Positions 18,316-28,678 of a stretch of DNA of 64,000 nt are shown piece after piece. Location: assembly GCA_017084465.1 (NCBI GenBank), contig CP070896.1:5507501-5571500 (forward strand), in the 5' to 3' direction. Position 1 is the first letter of the stretch; each line of letters opens with the position of its first letter. Under the pieces are notes generated by a model, which was not told the DNA's origin, made no database searches, and worked only from the letters and a program-made list of their open reading frames with translations. This stretch comes from Lacrimispora xylanisolvens (lineage in GTDB: Bacteria; Bacillota; Clostridia; Lachnospirales; Lachnospiraceae). The position numbers and the translations under genes were made by a program.

Positions 18316-18896
18316 TTATGCGGTTAAAAGATTTTTTGCGGTTCCCATTATAACCTTATCCACGAATTCTGCAACTTCTTCTTTTGGCTGCTGCATGTCG
18401 GTATTGAGCCACTGTTTAAAACTCCGGTAAGTCCGTAGGTTATGAATTCCAAAAAATAGTTTAAGGTTACATCCTTTGCGTTGGGGTATTGCTCTTTGAT
18501 AATGGCAGTTCCGTTTTTTAAGATAAGAGTATGGAAGCGATTAACAAAATCATTGGATGAACTGTTCTCAAAAAGGATTTTACATATCTTTTTGTTTTCC
18601 TCAATATATTGAATGATGGGAATTGTTACTGGCATGAGAGAAGCCTTTTTAAAAGCGTCCCGATAGCCGTTTACCATGTTTTGAAAGTCTCTTAATACTT
18701 CCGTTTCCATTTCCTGCAGAAGACTGTAAGTATCTGCGTAATGGAGATAAAAGGTTCCGCGGTTTAAATCTGCCAGTTCGGTAATATCCTTTACGGATAT
18801 ATTTTTAAAATCCTTTTTTTCCATAAGTTCAAGTAGACTTTCTTTTAATAATCTTTGAGTTTTTCGTATGCGTCGATCCTGCTTTTGCATGTCCAT
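18316..18896 (-). CDS. TetR-family regulator (one frameshift)
   Basis: Restored length is 193 residues. The helix-turn-helix spans about residues 10-55 and includes ISVKDITELADLNRGTFYLHY. The C-terminal TetR_C-like part holds the effector site. The break is at T3 18415-18417 (plus strand); adding one base gives the tail VLKQWLNTDMQQPKEEVAEF instead of a garbled end. GGGGGAGG precedes ATG 18896. It is divergent from the MMPL transporter gene, whose -10 box is embedded in an imperfect palindrome, so it is probably the repressor of that transporter. Confidence 0.8.
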
Positions 18897-19022
18897 ACAA
18901 TTCCTCCCCCTCGCGCTTTGACGCGCCTTCTGATTTTAATTGACGTTTTACTAAATGGTGTTGAGTATTATGCTGGAAAATATTCAGTGATTATTAATAG
19001 ATGTATCAAAATAGATTGATTA

Positions 19023-19061
19023 TTGAATGTTATTTACACTAGTATTATAATATACACGTGT
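19023..19061 (+). promoter_or_regulatory. MMPL operon promoter with TetR-type operator
   Basis: TTGAAT (19023-19028) and TATAAT (19046-19051) have a 17-bp spacer. ACACTAGTAT (19036-19045) and ATACACGTGT (19052-19061) form an imperfect inverted repeat centred on the -10 box, 8 of 10 positions matching. Confidence 0.65.
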
Positions 19062-19116
19062 TCAAAAGTCAATAAAGTATCCATTAGTAGATTAACGATT
19101 ATAAATGGAGGGGGAT

Positions 19117-21302
19117 ATGGAAAAGAATAGAAGTTTTTTTGACAAATTTGTTCATTTTGTTGTATTTAAAGGAAAATTGATCGAGAGTGTGTTTTTTTGA
19201 CAGGGACCATAATCTGTGCAGTGTGCTTTCCTTTTGTGAAAGTCAACTATGATTTAAGTAAGTATCTGCCCCAATTTGCCCAGACGAAACAGGCTCTGGA
19301 TGTGATGGAGGATGAGTTCGGATATCCTGGCATGGCCCGGATTATGGTAAAAAACGTAAGCCTTCAGGAAGCGAAACGGATCAGGAGTAAAATCTCAGAT
19401 CTGGAGGGCGTTGATGTGGTAATAGGACCTGATCTTACAACAGATGTATACATGGGCGCTTCCTTTGCAAATGAGGGGCTGTCTGATATGGATTCACTTG
19501 ATTCGTTCTCTATGAACAACTATTACCGTGATGGAAATGCGCTGATGGATGTAATTTTTATAAAAGGAGATGACAATCCCCTTACCCGTTCCGCTATAAA
19601 GGAAATATACCGTATTGTTGGAAAGGATCGGGGTTGTTTTGCCGGAAGCGCCATATCAAGTAAAGAGAGGGAGGAATCAATTACACATGAGATAACCATA
19701 GCCATTGGTATGGCACTGGTTATTATCTGGCTGATACTGGCCCTGACGACCACATCCTGGATGGAACCATTTTTATTTATTTTAATTATGATAATTGCAA
19801 TTATACTGAATATGGGGTCTAATCTGATGTTTGGTACAATCTCATTCTTTACATTTTCAACAGCAGCTATCTTGCAGCTGGCGGTTTCTATGGATTATTC
19901 AATCTTTCTTTTACATACGTTTACTGCCATTAAAAAAACGGGAGTAGAAATACATAAAGCCATGGAAATGGCGGTGAAGGAATCCTGCAGTTCTATTCTG
20001 GCCAGCGGAGCGACTACGATTGTTGGATTTATAGTCATTGCGTTTATGCGTTTTACCATCGGCAGGGATGTGGGATTTGTTCTGACAAAGGGAATTCTAT
20101 GCAGCCTTGCAACCGTACTTTTCCTGATGCCGACTCTGATCCTGCATTTTGATAAAATGATAGAAAAAACGGCCCATAAACCTTTTGTGCCTCCTTTTGA
20201 CCGGTTTGCAAAGCTGATGAACAGGTTAAGAAAGCCTGTGTTTGTTATAGCAATGCTCCTGGCTGTTCCCTGTTACTTTGGCCAAAACATGAATGCATTT
20301 TACTATGGCGATGATGCCATCGGGGCAGGCCCGGGAACAAGAGTCTATGAGGATACCAGAAAAATTAATGAGCAGTTTGGAAAATCCAATATGATAATCG
20401 GGATTGTGCCAAATGGTTCGGTGGTAACGGAAAGACAACTGACAGATGCCCTGGAGGATCTGGATTTTGTAAATTATGCCATTTCCATGTCAGGTACAAT
20501 ACCCAGAGGAATACCGGAAAGCTTTCTGCCTGATAAGGTAAGCAAGCAGTTAAGAAGCAGCCGGTATGCCAGATTTTTAATATCAATGAATACGGTACAG
20601 GAAAGCCAGTATGCTTTTGACTGCAGCCAGAAGCTTGAGAAAGTAATACGTGAATTTTACCCTGATGATGCTTATGTGATTGGTATGACACCCACAACCA
20701 TTGATATCCGTGATATCCTCACAGATGATTATAATAAGGTATCGCTCCTTTCACTTGCTGGAGTTGCACTTGTGGTATTGGTGACCTTTCAGGCGATTCT
20801 GGTGCCGATTCTTGTTATTATCCCCATAGAGGTGGCAATCTACTTGAATATGACGTTGCCTTACGTTATGGGAGATAGTATGGTTTATATCGGTTATATT
20901 ATCGTCAGCTGCCTTCAGCTGGGTGCTACCATTGACTATTCCATATTGATGACCAACAATTATCTGGGGTTTAGAAAAACCATGAATAATACAGATTCAG
21001 CAATGGCGGCTATTTCCAAGAGCACCTTATCCATTCTCACATCAGGAGGCATTCTGACTGTGGTGGGATATCTTCTGTTTTTTACTTCCTCCATTCAGGC
21101 GATCTCCCAGGTGGGAAGGCTTGTGGGCAGAGGGGCTTTACTTAGTATGATATTAGTATTATCTCTGTTGCCGGCACTTCTTAGTTTGTTTGATAAACAG
21201 ATACAAAAACAGCAGGAGCGCTCCATAAAACGAAAAGAAAGGCGTCGCTTAAAATATACAAAGGTGAGAGGAACATTAAAAGGAGGGGATGTAAATGAAT
21301 AA
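19117..21302 (+). CDS. MMPL/RND-superfamily transporter (one frameshift)
   Basis: Restored length is 728 residues. It has the two-fold RND plan: helix 1, a first extracytoplasmic domain (about 50-170), helices 2-6, a second extracytoplasmic domain, then helices 8-12. Proton-relay-type motifs occur in each half: SMDYSIFLLHTF and GATIDYSILMTNNY. The break is at T7 19192-19198; the frame needs one more T (or two fewer), which joins ESVF to LTGTIICAV. GGAGGGGG precedes ATG 19117. The next gene overlaps its end. Such MMPL proteins export lipids or hydrophobic drugs; the cargo here is unknown. The divergent TetR gene probably controls it. Confidence 0.82.
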
Positions 21303-23544
21303 GCATAAAAAAATATTATCCATAGGGCTGGCTGCTGTTTTTTCTATGCAGTCTGTACTGATGCCGCTGGCATCGCAGGTTCAGCCTCCATACGATGAAA
21401 CTCTTTATGTAACAATGGACCCCTATGGTGAAATAAAGGAAAGCAGTATTGTAAAGATTTATAAAACAGATGGAAATGAGCCGGTGGTGGATTATGGGAA
21501 TTATGAAAAGGTAATTAATCTGACTGATCATTCCCAGCCAGTAATCGGAGAAGACGGGTCGGTAACGTTTACTCCGGAAGCAGGAGAAAAGAGATTTTAT
21601 TTTGAGGGACAGACAAAGACAGAAAAAAAAGAACTGCCCTGGGATATTACAGTCAGTTACAGGCTTAACGGAGTAGAGAAAAAAGCAGAGGAACTGGCGG
21701 GTGAAAAAGGTCTGGTAGAAGTGAATGTGGATCTTAAGCCCAATGAAGGACTTTCCGATTTTTACAAAAATAATATGACATTAATGGGCAGTGCTGTCGT
21801 AGATATGGATCAAAACCTAAGTCTGGAAGCAGAAGGCGCCCAGGTGCAAACGGTTGGTAATTTAAGCACGGTTGTTTTCTTTGCGCTTCCAGGGGAAGAC
21901 GGACATTATTCCATTCGCATCGGAACGGATGATTTTAAATTTTCCGGCGTTGTTTTTGCCATGGTTCCATTGACAGTGAGTCAGCTTGACAAAGTGAAAG
22001 ATTTGCGGGAAGCAAAGGAAACCATGGAAGATTCCGCTGATGCAATCAGTGACAGCCTGGATGTGGTGCTAAATACCATGGATCAGATGAAGAACAGTAT
22101 TGACAACACATCAGATGGAATCAGAGGGCTTGATAAAACCAGACAGATTGTTGCAGATTCCAAAGGAACGGTTTATCAAAACGCTGATGCTGCCCTTACT
22201 GCACTGGATGGACTGTCTCAGACACTGCGGCCGTTTTACAATCACACGGAGAATGCCAAGACTGCGTTAAATGATTTAAGAGGCCAGACGAATCACCTGA
22301 CTGAAATCCTTAGTGATCTTACTCCGGATTTAAACGATCTTCAGGAAGGAGTAAGAGATTTAAGAGATGAACTGAAGGAATTGCAGAAACTGGTGAATTC
22401 TCCGGAAACAGGAATGAAAACCCAGATGGTTTTAAAGCAGCTTGATAAAACACAGGACCATTTAAACACACTGACAAACCAACAGCAGACACTGGCTAAG
22501 GAGCTGGAACAGCTGGCAAAGATACTTCCCCAGATGGTTTCTTTAAGCGGATCACTAAGCGCTTCGGCACAGGCACTTGGAGACGAGGATCTGGAAGACT
22601 TACTTGAGGATATCAAGGCAGAAGATCTGGCAGACAGTGACGAGATTTCCTCTTATTTGTTTAATGAGAAAGGCTATTCTGTTACAGAAATCAATGCATT
22701 AACCAATTATTTATCCTCTGCACTGGGAGCCGAAAATATTGCTTCCCCCAGCTCTGCAACAAATGCTGCAACAAAGGCTGCCATACAGGCAGCAGCGCCT
22801 CTGGCACAGCTTTTGCCCCAGCTGGCAGGAAGCGGAGCAGGAATCTCTGACGATATGTCAAAGTTCCTTGGTTTGACAAAAGCACTTCTTGGTGATCTTT
22901 ATGCGGAAGGAAATCATATTAACGGGGCAACAGACGGGGTAATAAAAACCACGGATGCCGTTGGGAAACTTTGTGATACTGCGGATGATCTGATTGGAAA
23001 TGCAGAGGAACTCAATGGAATTTTAAACCGTCATCATGATGAGATGCTTAATACGCTGACAGATATGGGAAAAATGACAGACAGTGCATCAAGGAGTATT
23101 GATTCCATGAATGTATTCTTCCGTTCTCTGGAGAGTCAGTTAAAGACGGTGGGAAGCTCGTTAAACGGCAGTACACAAAAGACGTTAAACGGGCTGGCCG
23201 ATACCCTGGATATTGCTGGAAACGGACTTGATCAGACCGAAGTCTTAAGAAATGCAAAGGATACAATTAAAAATATGATTGATGATAAGTGGGATGAATA
23301 TACCACTAAGGATACAACCCTGCTAAATATTGATTTAGAAGCAAAGCCTGTTTCCATGACATCGGTAAAGAACCCATCACCAAAGAGCATTCAGATCATA
23401 CTGAGAACAGGGGAAATTAAAAAAGACGAGGAAGATAAGGATAGTAAAGTAGATGAAGATTTTCATCCCGATGGAAATGTGCTTCACCGCATAGGAAATA
23501 TTTTTAAAAACATTTTCGGATTTTTTACTTCTATATTTAAATAG
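21295..23544 (+). CDS. Secreted or anchored coiled-coil partner of the MMPL transporter
   Basis: A 749-residue protein with a signal-like N-terminus (1-28). An N-terminal beta-rich region (about 30-235) is followed by long heptad-rich coiled coils (about 240-440 and 600-690) that resemble the YhgE/Pip type, an Ala-rich stretch near 515-540, and a charged region before a hydrophobic tail IFKNIFGFFTSIFK. The start overlaps the end of the transporter gene, so the two are translationally coupled and probably form one envelope complex. The coiled coil may bridge membrane and wall. The frame is intact. Exact function is unknown. Confidence 0.7.
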   Translation: MNKHKKILSIGLAAVFSMQSVLMPLASQVQPPYDETLYVTMDPYGEIKESSIVKIYKTDGNEPVVDYGNYEKVINLTDHSQPVIGEDGSVTFTPEAGEKRFYFEGQTKTEKKELPWDITVSYRLNGVEKKAEELAGEKGLVEVNVDLKPNEGLSDFYKNNMTLMGSAVVDMDQNLSLEAEGAQVQTVGNLSTVVFFALPGEDGHYSIRIGTDDFKFSGVVFAMVPLTVSQLDKVKDLREAKETMEDSADAISDSLDVVLNTMDQMKNSIDNTSDGIRGLDKTRQIVADSKGTVYQNADAALTALDGLSQTLRPFYNHTENAKTALNDLRGQTNHLTEILSDLTPDLNDLQEGVRDLRDELKELQKLVNSPETGMKTQMVLKQLDKTQDHLNTLTNQQQTLAKELEQLAKILPQMVSLSGSLSASAQALGDEDLEDLLEDIKAEDLADSDEISSYLFNEKGYSVTEINALTNYLSSALGAENIASPSSATNAATKAAIQAAAPLAQLLPQLAGSGAGISDDMSKFLGLTKALLGDLYAEGNHINGATDGVIKTTDAVGKLCDTADDLIGNAEELNGILNRHHDEMLNTLTDMGKMTDSASRSIDSMNVFFRSLESQLKTVGSSLNGSTQKTLNGLADTLDIAGNGLDQTEVLRNAKDTIKNMIDDKWDEYTTKDTTLLNIDLEAKPVSMTSVKNPSPKSIQIILRTGEIKKDEEDKDSKVDEDFHPDGNVLHRIGNIFKNIFGFFTSIFK

Positions 23545-23586
23545 AAGAAATCAGATAAAAATCATAGGTTTTTAAGAAATTCTACA

Positions 23587-23615
23587 TTGTTATTTTTTAA
23601 TTTCCTGCTTATAAT
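23587..23615 (+). promoter_or_regulatory. galE promoter
   Basis: TTGTTA (23587-23592) and TATAAT (23610-23615) with a 17-bp spacer, about 30 bases upstream of the galE start. Confidence 0.65.
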
Positions 23616-23647
23616 AGTTTAAGGACATTTAAAAGGAGGAAGTTAAC

Positions 23648-24668
23648 ATGGCGATATTAGTGACCGGTGGTGCTGGATACATAGGAAGTCATACCTGCGT
23701 AGAACTGCTGAATGCCGGGTTAGAGGTAGTGGTAGTTGACAATCTGTGTAATTCCAGCAGGGAGTCCATGAATCGTGTTATGGAAATAACAGGAAAAAAA
23801 CTGAATTTTTATGAGGCGGATTTATTGGACCAGGAAGCACTGGAGCAGATTTTTTAATAAAGAAACGATTGATGGCGTCATTCATTTTGCAGGGCTGAAG
23901 GCAGTTGGTGAATCAGTTTATAAGCCTCTTGAATATTATCATAACAACATTACAGGAACGTTAGTGCTCTGTGATGTTATGAGAAAGCACGGAGTGAAGA
24001 ATATTGTATTTAGTTCTTCCGCTACAGTATATGGAGATCCTGAATTCGTGCCCATTACAGAAGACTGTCCCAAGGGAGAAATCACCAATCCTTATGGAAG
24101 AACCAAGGGAATGTTAGAACAGATCCTGACGGATTTAAATACCGCAGATCCAGAGTGGAATGTAATGTTATTACGTTACTTTAACCCTATCGGCGCTCAT
24201 GAATCCGGCCGGATCGGAGAAGATCCAAAAGGCATTCCTAACAATCTTCTTCCTTATATTACTCAGGTAGCGGTAGGAAAGCTGGAACGCCTTGGAGTGT
24301 TTGGAAAAGATTACGATACTCCGGATGGAACCTGTGTCCGTGACTACATTCATGTTGTTGACCTGGCATTAGGCCATGTGAAGGCATTAAAAGCCATGTC
24401 AAAGCAGTCAGGCGGCGTGCAGATATATAATTTAGGAACAGGAATCGGATACAGCGTTCTTGACGTGATCGGCGCATTTGAAAAAGCAAATGATTTAAAG
24501 ATTCCGTATACGATTATGGATCGCAGGGCAGGAGATATCCCTACATGCTATGCTGACCCTTCCAAAGCAGAGAAGGAACTTGACTGGAAAGCAGAGCGGG
24601 GAATTATTGAGATGTGCCGTGATTCCTGGAACTGGCAGAAGAAAAATCCAGGTGGATTTGAAAAATAA
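23648..24668 (+). CDS. galE: UDP-glucose 4-epimerase (one frameshift)
   Basis: Interconverts UDP-glucose and UDP-galactose with tightly bound NAD. Restored length is 339 residues, typical for GalE. The NAD fold starts with VTGGAGYIGSHTCVEL; the catalytic Ser-Tyr-Lys set lies in SSSATVYGD and NPYGRTK; the C-terminal part has DGTCVRDYIHVVDLA and RRAGDIPTCYAD. The break is at T6 23850-23855; one T fewer joins EQIF to NKETIDGVIHFAGLKA. AAAGGAGGAAG precedes the ATG. It is monocistronic and probably feeds surface-polysaccharide or galactose metabolism. Confidence 0.92.
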
Positions 24669-24698
24669 GTTTAAATAGTGGGCTTAATCAGCAGATAG

Positions 24699-24723
24699 AG
24701 ACGGGGAATTTCGCCGTCTTTTT
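24699..24723 (+). terminator. galE terminator
   Basis: AGACGG (24699-24704) pairs with CCGTCT around GGAATTTCG, followed by TTTTT. Confidence 0.65.
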
Positions 24724-24773
24724 CTGTTGCCTGTTTCCTGTATGAAGTAAGAATAGAAATTACCATAAAAAGA

Positions 24774-24844
24774 GAACATATATTCGGGAAGTACTTGAAA
24801 TAATTTATAATATATGATAATATTTATAACAAGAACAAGTGTTC
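24774..24844 (+). promoter_or_regulatory. Promoter and LexA-type boxes of the radical-SAM/DUF4130 operon
   Basis: GAACAAGTGTTC (24833-24844) fits the Bacillus LexA consensus GAACRNRYGTTY exactly and ends directly at the ribosome binding site. GAACATATATTC (24774-24785) is a second site with one mismatch. Between them lie a possible -35 TTGAAA (24795-24800) and -10 TAATAT (24818-24823) at 17 bp. Two boxes bracketing a promoter in front of a DNA-metabolism operon suggest SOS control; binding is inferred. Confidence 0.6.
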
Positions 24845-24855
24845 GAGGTGAAGAG

Positions 24856-26184
24856 ATGCTAATACAGGAATCATTAAGTGTTCAGGAAAAATTAGAGATA
24901 TTGTCGGATGCAGCCAAGTATGATGTGGCATGTACTTCCAGCGGAGTAGACCGTAAGGGGAAGGCGGGCACCATCGGCAATGCCAGTAAAGCAGGTATCT
25001 GCCATAGTTTTTCAGCAGATGGCAGATGTATCTCTTTGCTTAAAATATTATTTACAAATCAGTGTATTTACGATTGCAAATACTGCATCAACAGATCTTC
25101 CAATGACGTGGTACGCACTGCGTTTACTCCGGAGGAGGTTTGCCAGCTTACCATACAGTTCTATCGGCGCAATTATATTGAAGGATTATTTTAAGCTCTG
25201 GTGTACTGACCAGCGCAGATTATACCATGGATCTTATCTATCAGACGTTAAAAAAGCTGAGAGAGGAGTACCACTTTCATGGATATATTCATGTAAAAGC
25301 CATTCCGGGCGCAGATCCCCTGTTAATTGAAAAGACAGGATTTCTTGCAGACCGTATGAGCATTAATTTAGAGCTTCCCACAGCAGAAGGGTTAAAAAAA
25401 CTGGCTCCAGGTAAAAATCGCGACAAGATATTAAAACCCATGAAGCAGATTCAGAACGGGATTGCAACCAACCGCTTTGAGTTAATGGAATATAAAAAGA
25501 CTCCTGCCTTCGTACCAGCAGGCCAAAGCACCCAGATGATTGTGGGTGCCACACCGGAGAATGATTACCAGATGATGATGGTGGCAGAGGCATTGTATAA
25601 AAACTATGACTTAAAAAAGGGTGTTTTATTCTGCGTTTGTTCCGGTTAATCAGGACAGCAGCCTGCCTGCTCTTCCAGGAGGACCGCCGCTTTTAAGAGA
25701 ACACAGACTTTATCAGGCAGACTGGCTGATGCGGTTTTACGGATTTCAGGCTGGAGAACTGCTATCAGAAGACCGCCCTAATTTTAATGTTCTTCTGGAT
25801 CCCAAGTGTGATTGGGCACTGCGGCATCTGGAACAGTTTCCGGTAGAGGTGAACCGGGCAGATTATTTTACCCTTTTGAGGGTTCCAGGCATGGGAGTAA
25901 AGTCTGTAAAGCGGATTATTGCGGCCAGACGCAGTGGTATTTTAGATTTTGAGGCACTAAAGAAGATGGGAGTAGTACTGAAAAGAGCACATTATTTTAT
26001 TACCTGCTCAGGGAGGATGATGTACCCGGTAAAGATTGAAGAGGATTATATATCCAGACATCTGGTGGGAGAAGAAAGAAGAAGTGTCTGGGATATCAGC
26101 TCTACCAATACGTACCAGCAGCTGTCTCTGTTTGACGATACCAGTCTGTCGACACAGGTAAATTCCGGAGGTATTTTGGTATGA
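24856..26184 (+). CDS. Putative DNA modification/repair radical SAM protein (two frameshifts)
   Basis: Restored length is 442 residues. It belongs to the radical SAM group that occurs next to a DUF4130 protein (TIGR03916 type by memory). The [4Fe-4S] cluster motif is CIYDCKYC (CxxxCxxC) near residue 70. The middle is the radical SAM barrel (GYIHVKAIPGADP, MSINLELPT), and the C-terminal region has a helix-hairpin-helix DNA-binding motif LLRVPGMGVKSVKRI. Breaks are at T4 25189-25192 (one T missing) and G3 25619-25621 (one G extra), which together keep the codon count exact. The stop overlaps the start of the next gene. The chemistry on DNA is not known; upstream LexA-type boxes support a damage-response role. 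Confidence 0.82.
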
Positions 26185-26962
26185 AGACGATATATCTTTG
26201 TGACAGCAGCATAGAAGGGATTTTAAGCGGTGTTTATACTGCATGGGCCAGCGGGAAAGGGCATGATAATGGAAAGCTCCGGCTGAAAGATGACGGTGCA
26301 ACCATGGAATTGTTCTGCCAGTATGAAGAAGTTACCGTTGATTCTCAAAAAGCGGATAAGGTGATTACAGCAATCCGGAATAAGATTTCTGAAGAAGCTT
26401 ATGAAGTTGTTTATAAAGCAGCTCTGAGTAATGATATGGATCGGGCAGATAAGATTTATCGATTTCTGATCCATGGCTTTCGTGTGGGGGCAGGGTTGTC
26501 AGTATGATTCAGAACCAGGCTGTTTATGACATGTTTCAAATGTGCCGTTTTGTGGACAATGAGACTCACCTTTTGACTGGATTTGTTCGCTTTTTCAGAG
26601 ATGGAGGGGATTTACTGGTAGGAAGAATTGGCCCTAAGAATGATGTAATTGTTCTTCTTGCTCCCCATTTTGCAGATCGTTTGTCTGGTGAGAACTGGGT
26701 GCTATATGATGTTAATAGAAAAAAAAAGCAGTCCTTCACCCGGCATACCGCCATTGGTATCTGACTGATTTTTTTACCATCTGATTGGGAAGATAAGATT
26801 GTAAAACTTCGGTGGAGGATGAATACGAAGACCTTTTTTAAACGTTTCAGAAAGAGTATTTCTATCAAGGAACGTACCAATCCCATATGCCAGCTGAATC
26901 ATATGCCACTTCGTTACAGGCCGTATATGCCAGAATTCTCTCAGGGATTAAGGGATGTCTGA
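26181..26962 (+). CDS. DUF4130 probable DNA metabolism protein (about five frameshifts)
   Basis: Restored length is about 260 residues, as in the TIGR03915/DUF4130 family that partners the radical SAM protein upstream. The N-terminus is YLCDSSIEGILSGVYTAW; the C-terminus has SIKERTNPICQLNHMPLRYR and PYMPEFSQG, typical of the family. Breaks fall at G3 26493-26495, A9 26719-26727, T7 26769-26775, A4 26803-26806 and T6 26834-26839. Correcting each by one base gives exactly 261 codons including the stop. Five breaks in 780 bases is the highest density in the window; errors in long homopolymers explain it, but true decay of this gene cannot be excluded. Function on DNA (often found joined to uracil-DNA glycosylase) is inferred. 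Confidence 0.75.
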
Positions 26963-26995
26963 CGGCATTTGACAGTTATTTCATTTTTAATTTAT

Positions 26996-27040
26996 AAAAG
27001 CAGAAAAAGCGAGAAAACAGTTGTTTTTTTCTGCTTTTTA
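26996..27040 (+). terminator. Terminator after the DUF4130 gene
   Basis: AAAAGCAGAAAAA pairs with TTTTTCTGCTTTT around a short loop and ends in a T-run. It separates the SOS-type pair from comM. Confidence 0.7.
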
Positions 27041-27136
27041 AGTTATCATAAATCTAATCCGATTCCGGATATTCCAAGTGCATTTCTGCATAAATTTCCA
27101 TTTTTATTTCCTTTATATGTTGAAAGGAGCATTCAA

Positions 27137-28678
27137 TTGTATAGTAAAGTTCATAGTATCGGCATTATCGGTGTAGAGGGCGTCCCCATACTTGTGGAAG
27201 CAGATGTAAGTGATGGGCTGCCGGGTTTTTCCATGGTTGGATATCTTTCTTCGCAGGTGAAAGAAGCTCAGGACCGTGTCAGAACTGCCCTTAAAAACTC
27301 TGGTTTTCGTATTCCTGCAAAAAAAATAACCATTAATTTATCCCCTGCAGATATCAGGAAAGAGGGGACAGCTTTTGATCTTCCTATTGCAATTGCTATA
27401 TTATCTGCTTCTGGTATGATCCAGTCTGCTGGTTTGTCCGACTGTGTTTTTTCAGGTGAACTGGGGCTGGATGGTACGGTAAATCCCGTTCCTGGAGCTC
27501 TTTCCATTGTTGTTGCAGCAAAAAGGGAAGGAAAGAAAATCTGTTACCTGCCAAGGGAGAACAGAAGAGAGGGTGTTTTCACAAGCGGAATACAGGTTAT
27601 AGGGATACATACATTAAAAGACCTGACTGATCATTTAAATGGAGGAAAGAAACTCCCTCAGCTTCCAGATGATCCTGTAGAACTAAAGACAGAGAAAGAT
27701 ATCTATGATGTAGATTTTTCAGACGTAGGTGGCCAGCCGTTTTTAAGACGGGCTACGGAAGTTGCTGTAGCTGGTATGCACAATATCATGTATATTGGTC
27801 CTGCAGGCACAGGAAAAACTATGTTTGCCAAAAGAATTCCTACGATTATGCCGTCACTTTCTTTTGGGGAAATCATGGAAATTTCAAAAATATACAGCGT
27901 CTGCGGTTTGCTTTCCGGGGAAACTCCAATTATGAATTCCCGGCCGTTTCGAAGTCCCCACCATACCATAAGCCCTCAGGCATTTGCGGGAGGAGGGCGA
28001 ATCCCAAGACCGGGAGAGATTACTCTCGCCTCTGGAGGGGTTTTATTTCTGGATGAATTGTCGGAATTTCATAAATCCACCATTGAGATTTTAAGACAGC
28101 CTCTGGAAGAGGGGGAAATTACCATATCAAGAAGTCATGGAGCTTATCTGTTTCCAGCTAAATTTCTATTAGCAGCCGCCATGAATCCGTGCCCCTGTGG
28201 TTTTTATCCAGACAGGACAAAGTGCAGATGCTCAGAAAGCCAGGTAAATAAATATTTAGGAAGAATTTCAAAACCAATCCTGGACAGAATTGATATCTGT
28301 GCAGAATCCAGCCCGGTAAGTTATAAGGAACTGCGGCAAGAGAAGAAAGGTGAATCCTCTGCCGCTATGAGGGATCGTATTGAACGGGCAAGGGTAATGC
28401 AGATGGAACGCTTCAGGGGGACGAACATACTTTTTAACAGTTTTATGAAAAAACCGGATCTGGAAAAATACTGCGGCCTTTTTGAGACGGAAGAGTTATA
28501 TTTAAAACAAATCTACGATTCCATGTCACTCAGTGCAAGAGGGTACGAAAAGATTCTTAAAATAGCGAGAACCATTGCAGATCTGGAAGGTTGTGAAAAT
28601 ATTTCAAAAAGTCATCTGGCAGAAGCTGCGGGGCTGAGAAGCCGGGAAGGAAAGTTTTGGGGAGGTATCTATGGATAA
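27137..28678 (+). CDS. comM: ComM/YifB-family Mg-chelatase-like ATPase
   Basis: A 513-residue AAA+ ATPase linked to natural transformation (branch migration by ComM in Gram-negatives). The N-terminal domain (about 1-190) begins YSKVHSIGIIGVEG; Walker A is GPAGTGKTMFAKR near residue 220, Walker B is GGVLFLDELSEF, and the C-terminal lid is rich in Arg. A Cys-rich piece CPCGFYPDRTKCRC is typical. The start is TTG 27137: AAAGGAG lies 7 bases upstream and the protein then begins as family members do. An upstream in-frame extension has no ribosome binding site. It overlaps dprA by 8 bases. Confidence 0.88.
   Translation: MYSKVHSIGIIGVEGVPILVEADVSDGLPGFSMVGYLSSQVKEAQDRVRTALKNSGFRIPAKKITINLSPADIRKEGTAFDLPIAIAILSASGMIQSAGLSDCVFSGELGLDGTVNPVPGALSIVVAAKREGKKICYLPRENRREGVFTSGIQVIGIHTLKDLTDHLNGGKKLPQLPDDPVELKTEKDIYDVDFSDVGGQPFLRRATEVAVAGMHNIMYIGPAGTGKTMFAKRIPTIMPSLSFGEIMEISKIYSVCGLLSGETPIMNSRPFRSPHHTISPQAFAGGGRIPRPGEITLASGGVLFLDELSEFHKSTIEILRQPLEEGEITISRSHGAYLFPAKFLLAAAMNPCPCGFYPDRTKCRCSESQVNKYLGRISKPILDRIDICAESSPVSYKELRQEKKGESSAAMRDRIERARVMQMERFRGTNILFNSFMKKPDLEKYCGLFETEELYLKQIYDSMSLSARGYEKILKIARTIADLEGCENISKSHLAEAAGLRSREGKFWGGIYG

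Noticed and set aside
25619..25621. Programmed ribosomal frameshift in the radical SAM gene
   Set aside because: No slippery heptamer with a downstream pseudoknot was seen, and many unrelated genes show the same kind of break.
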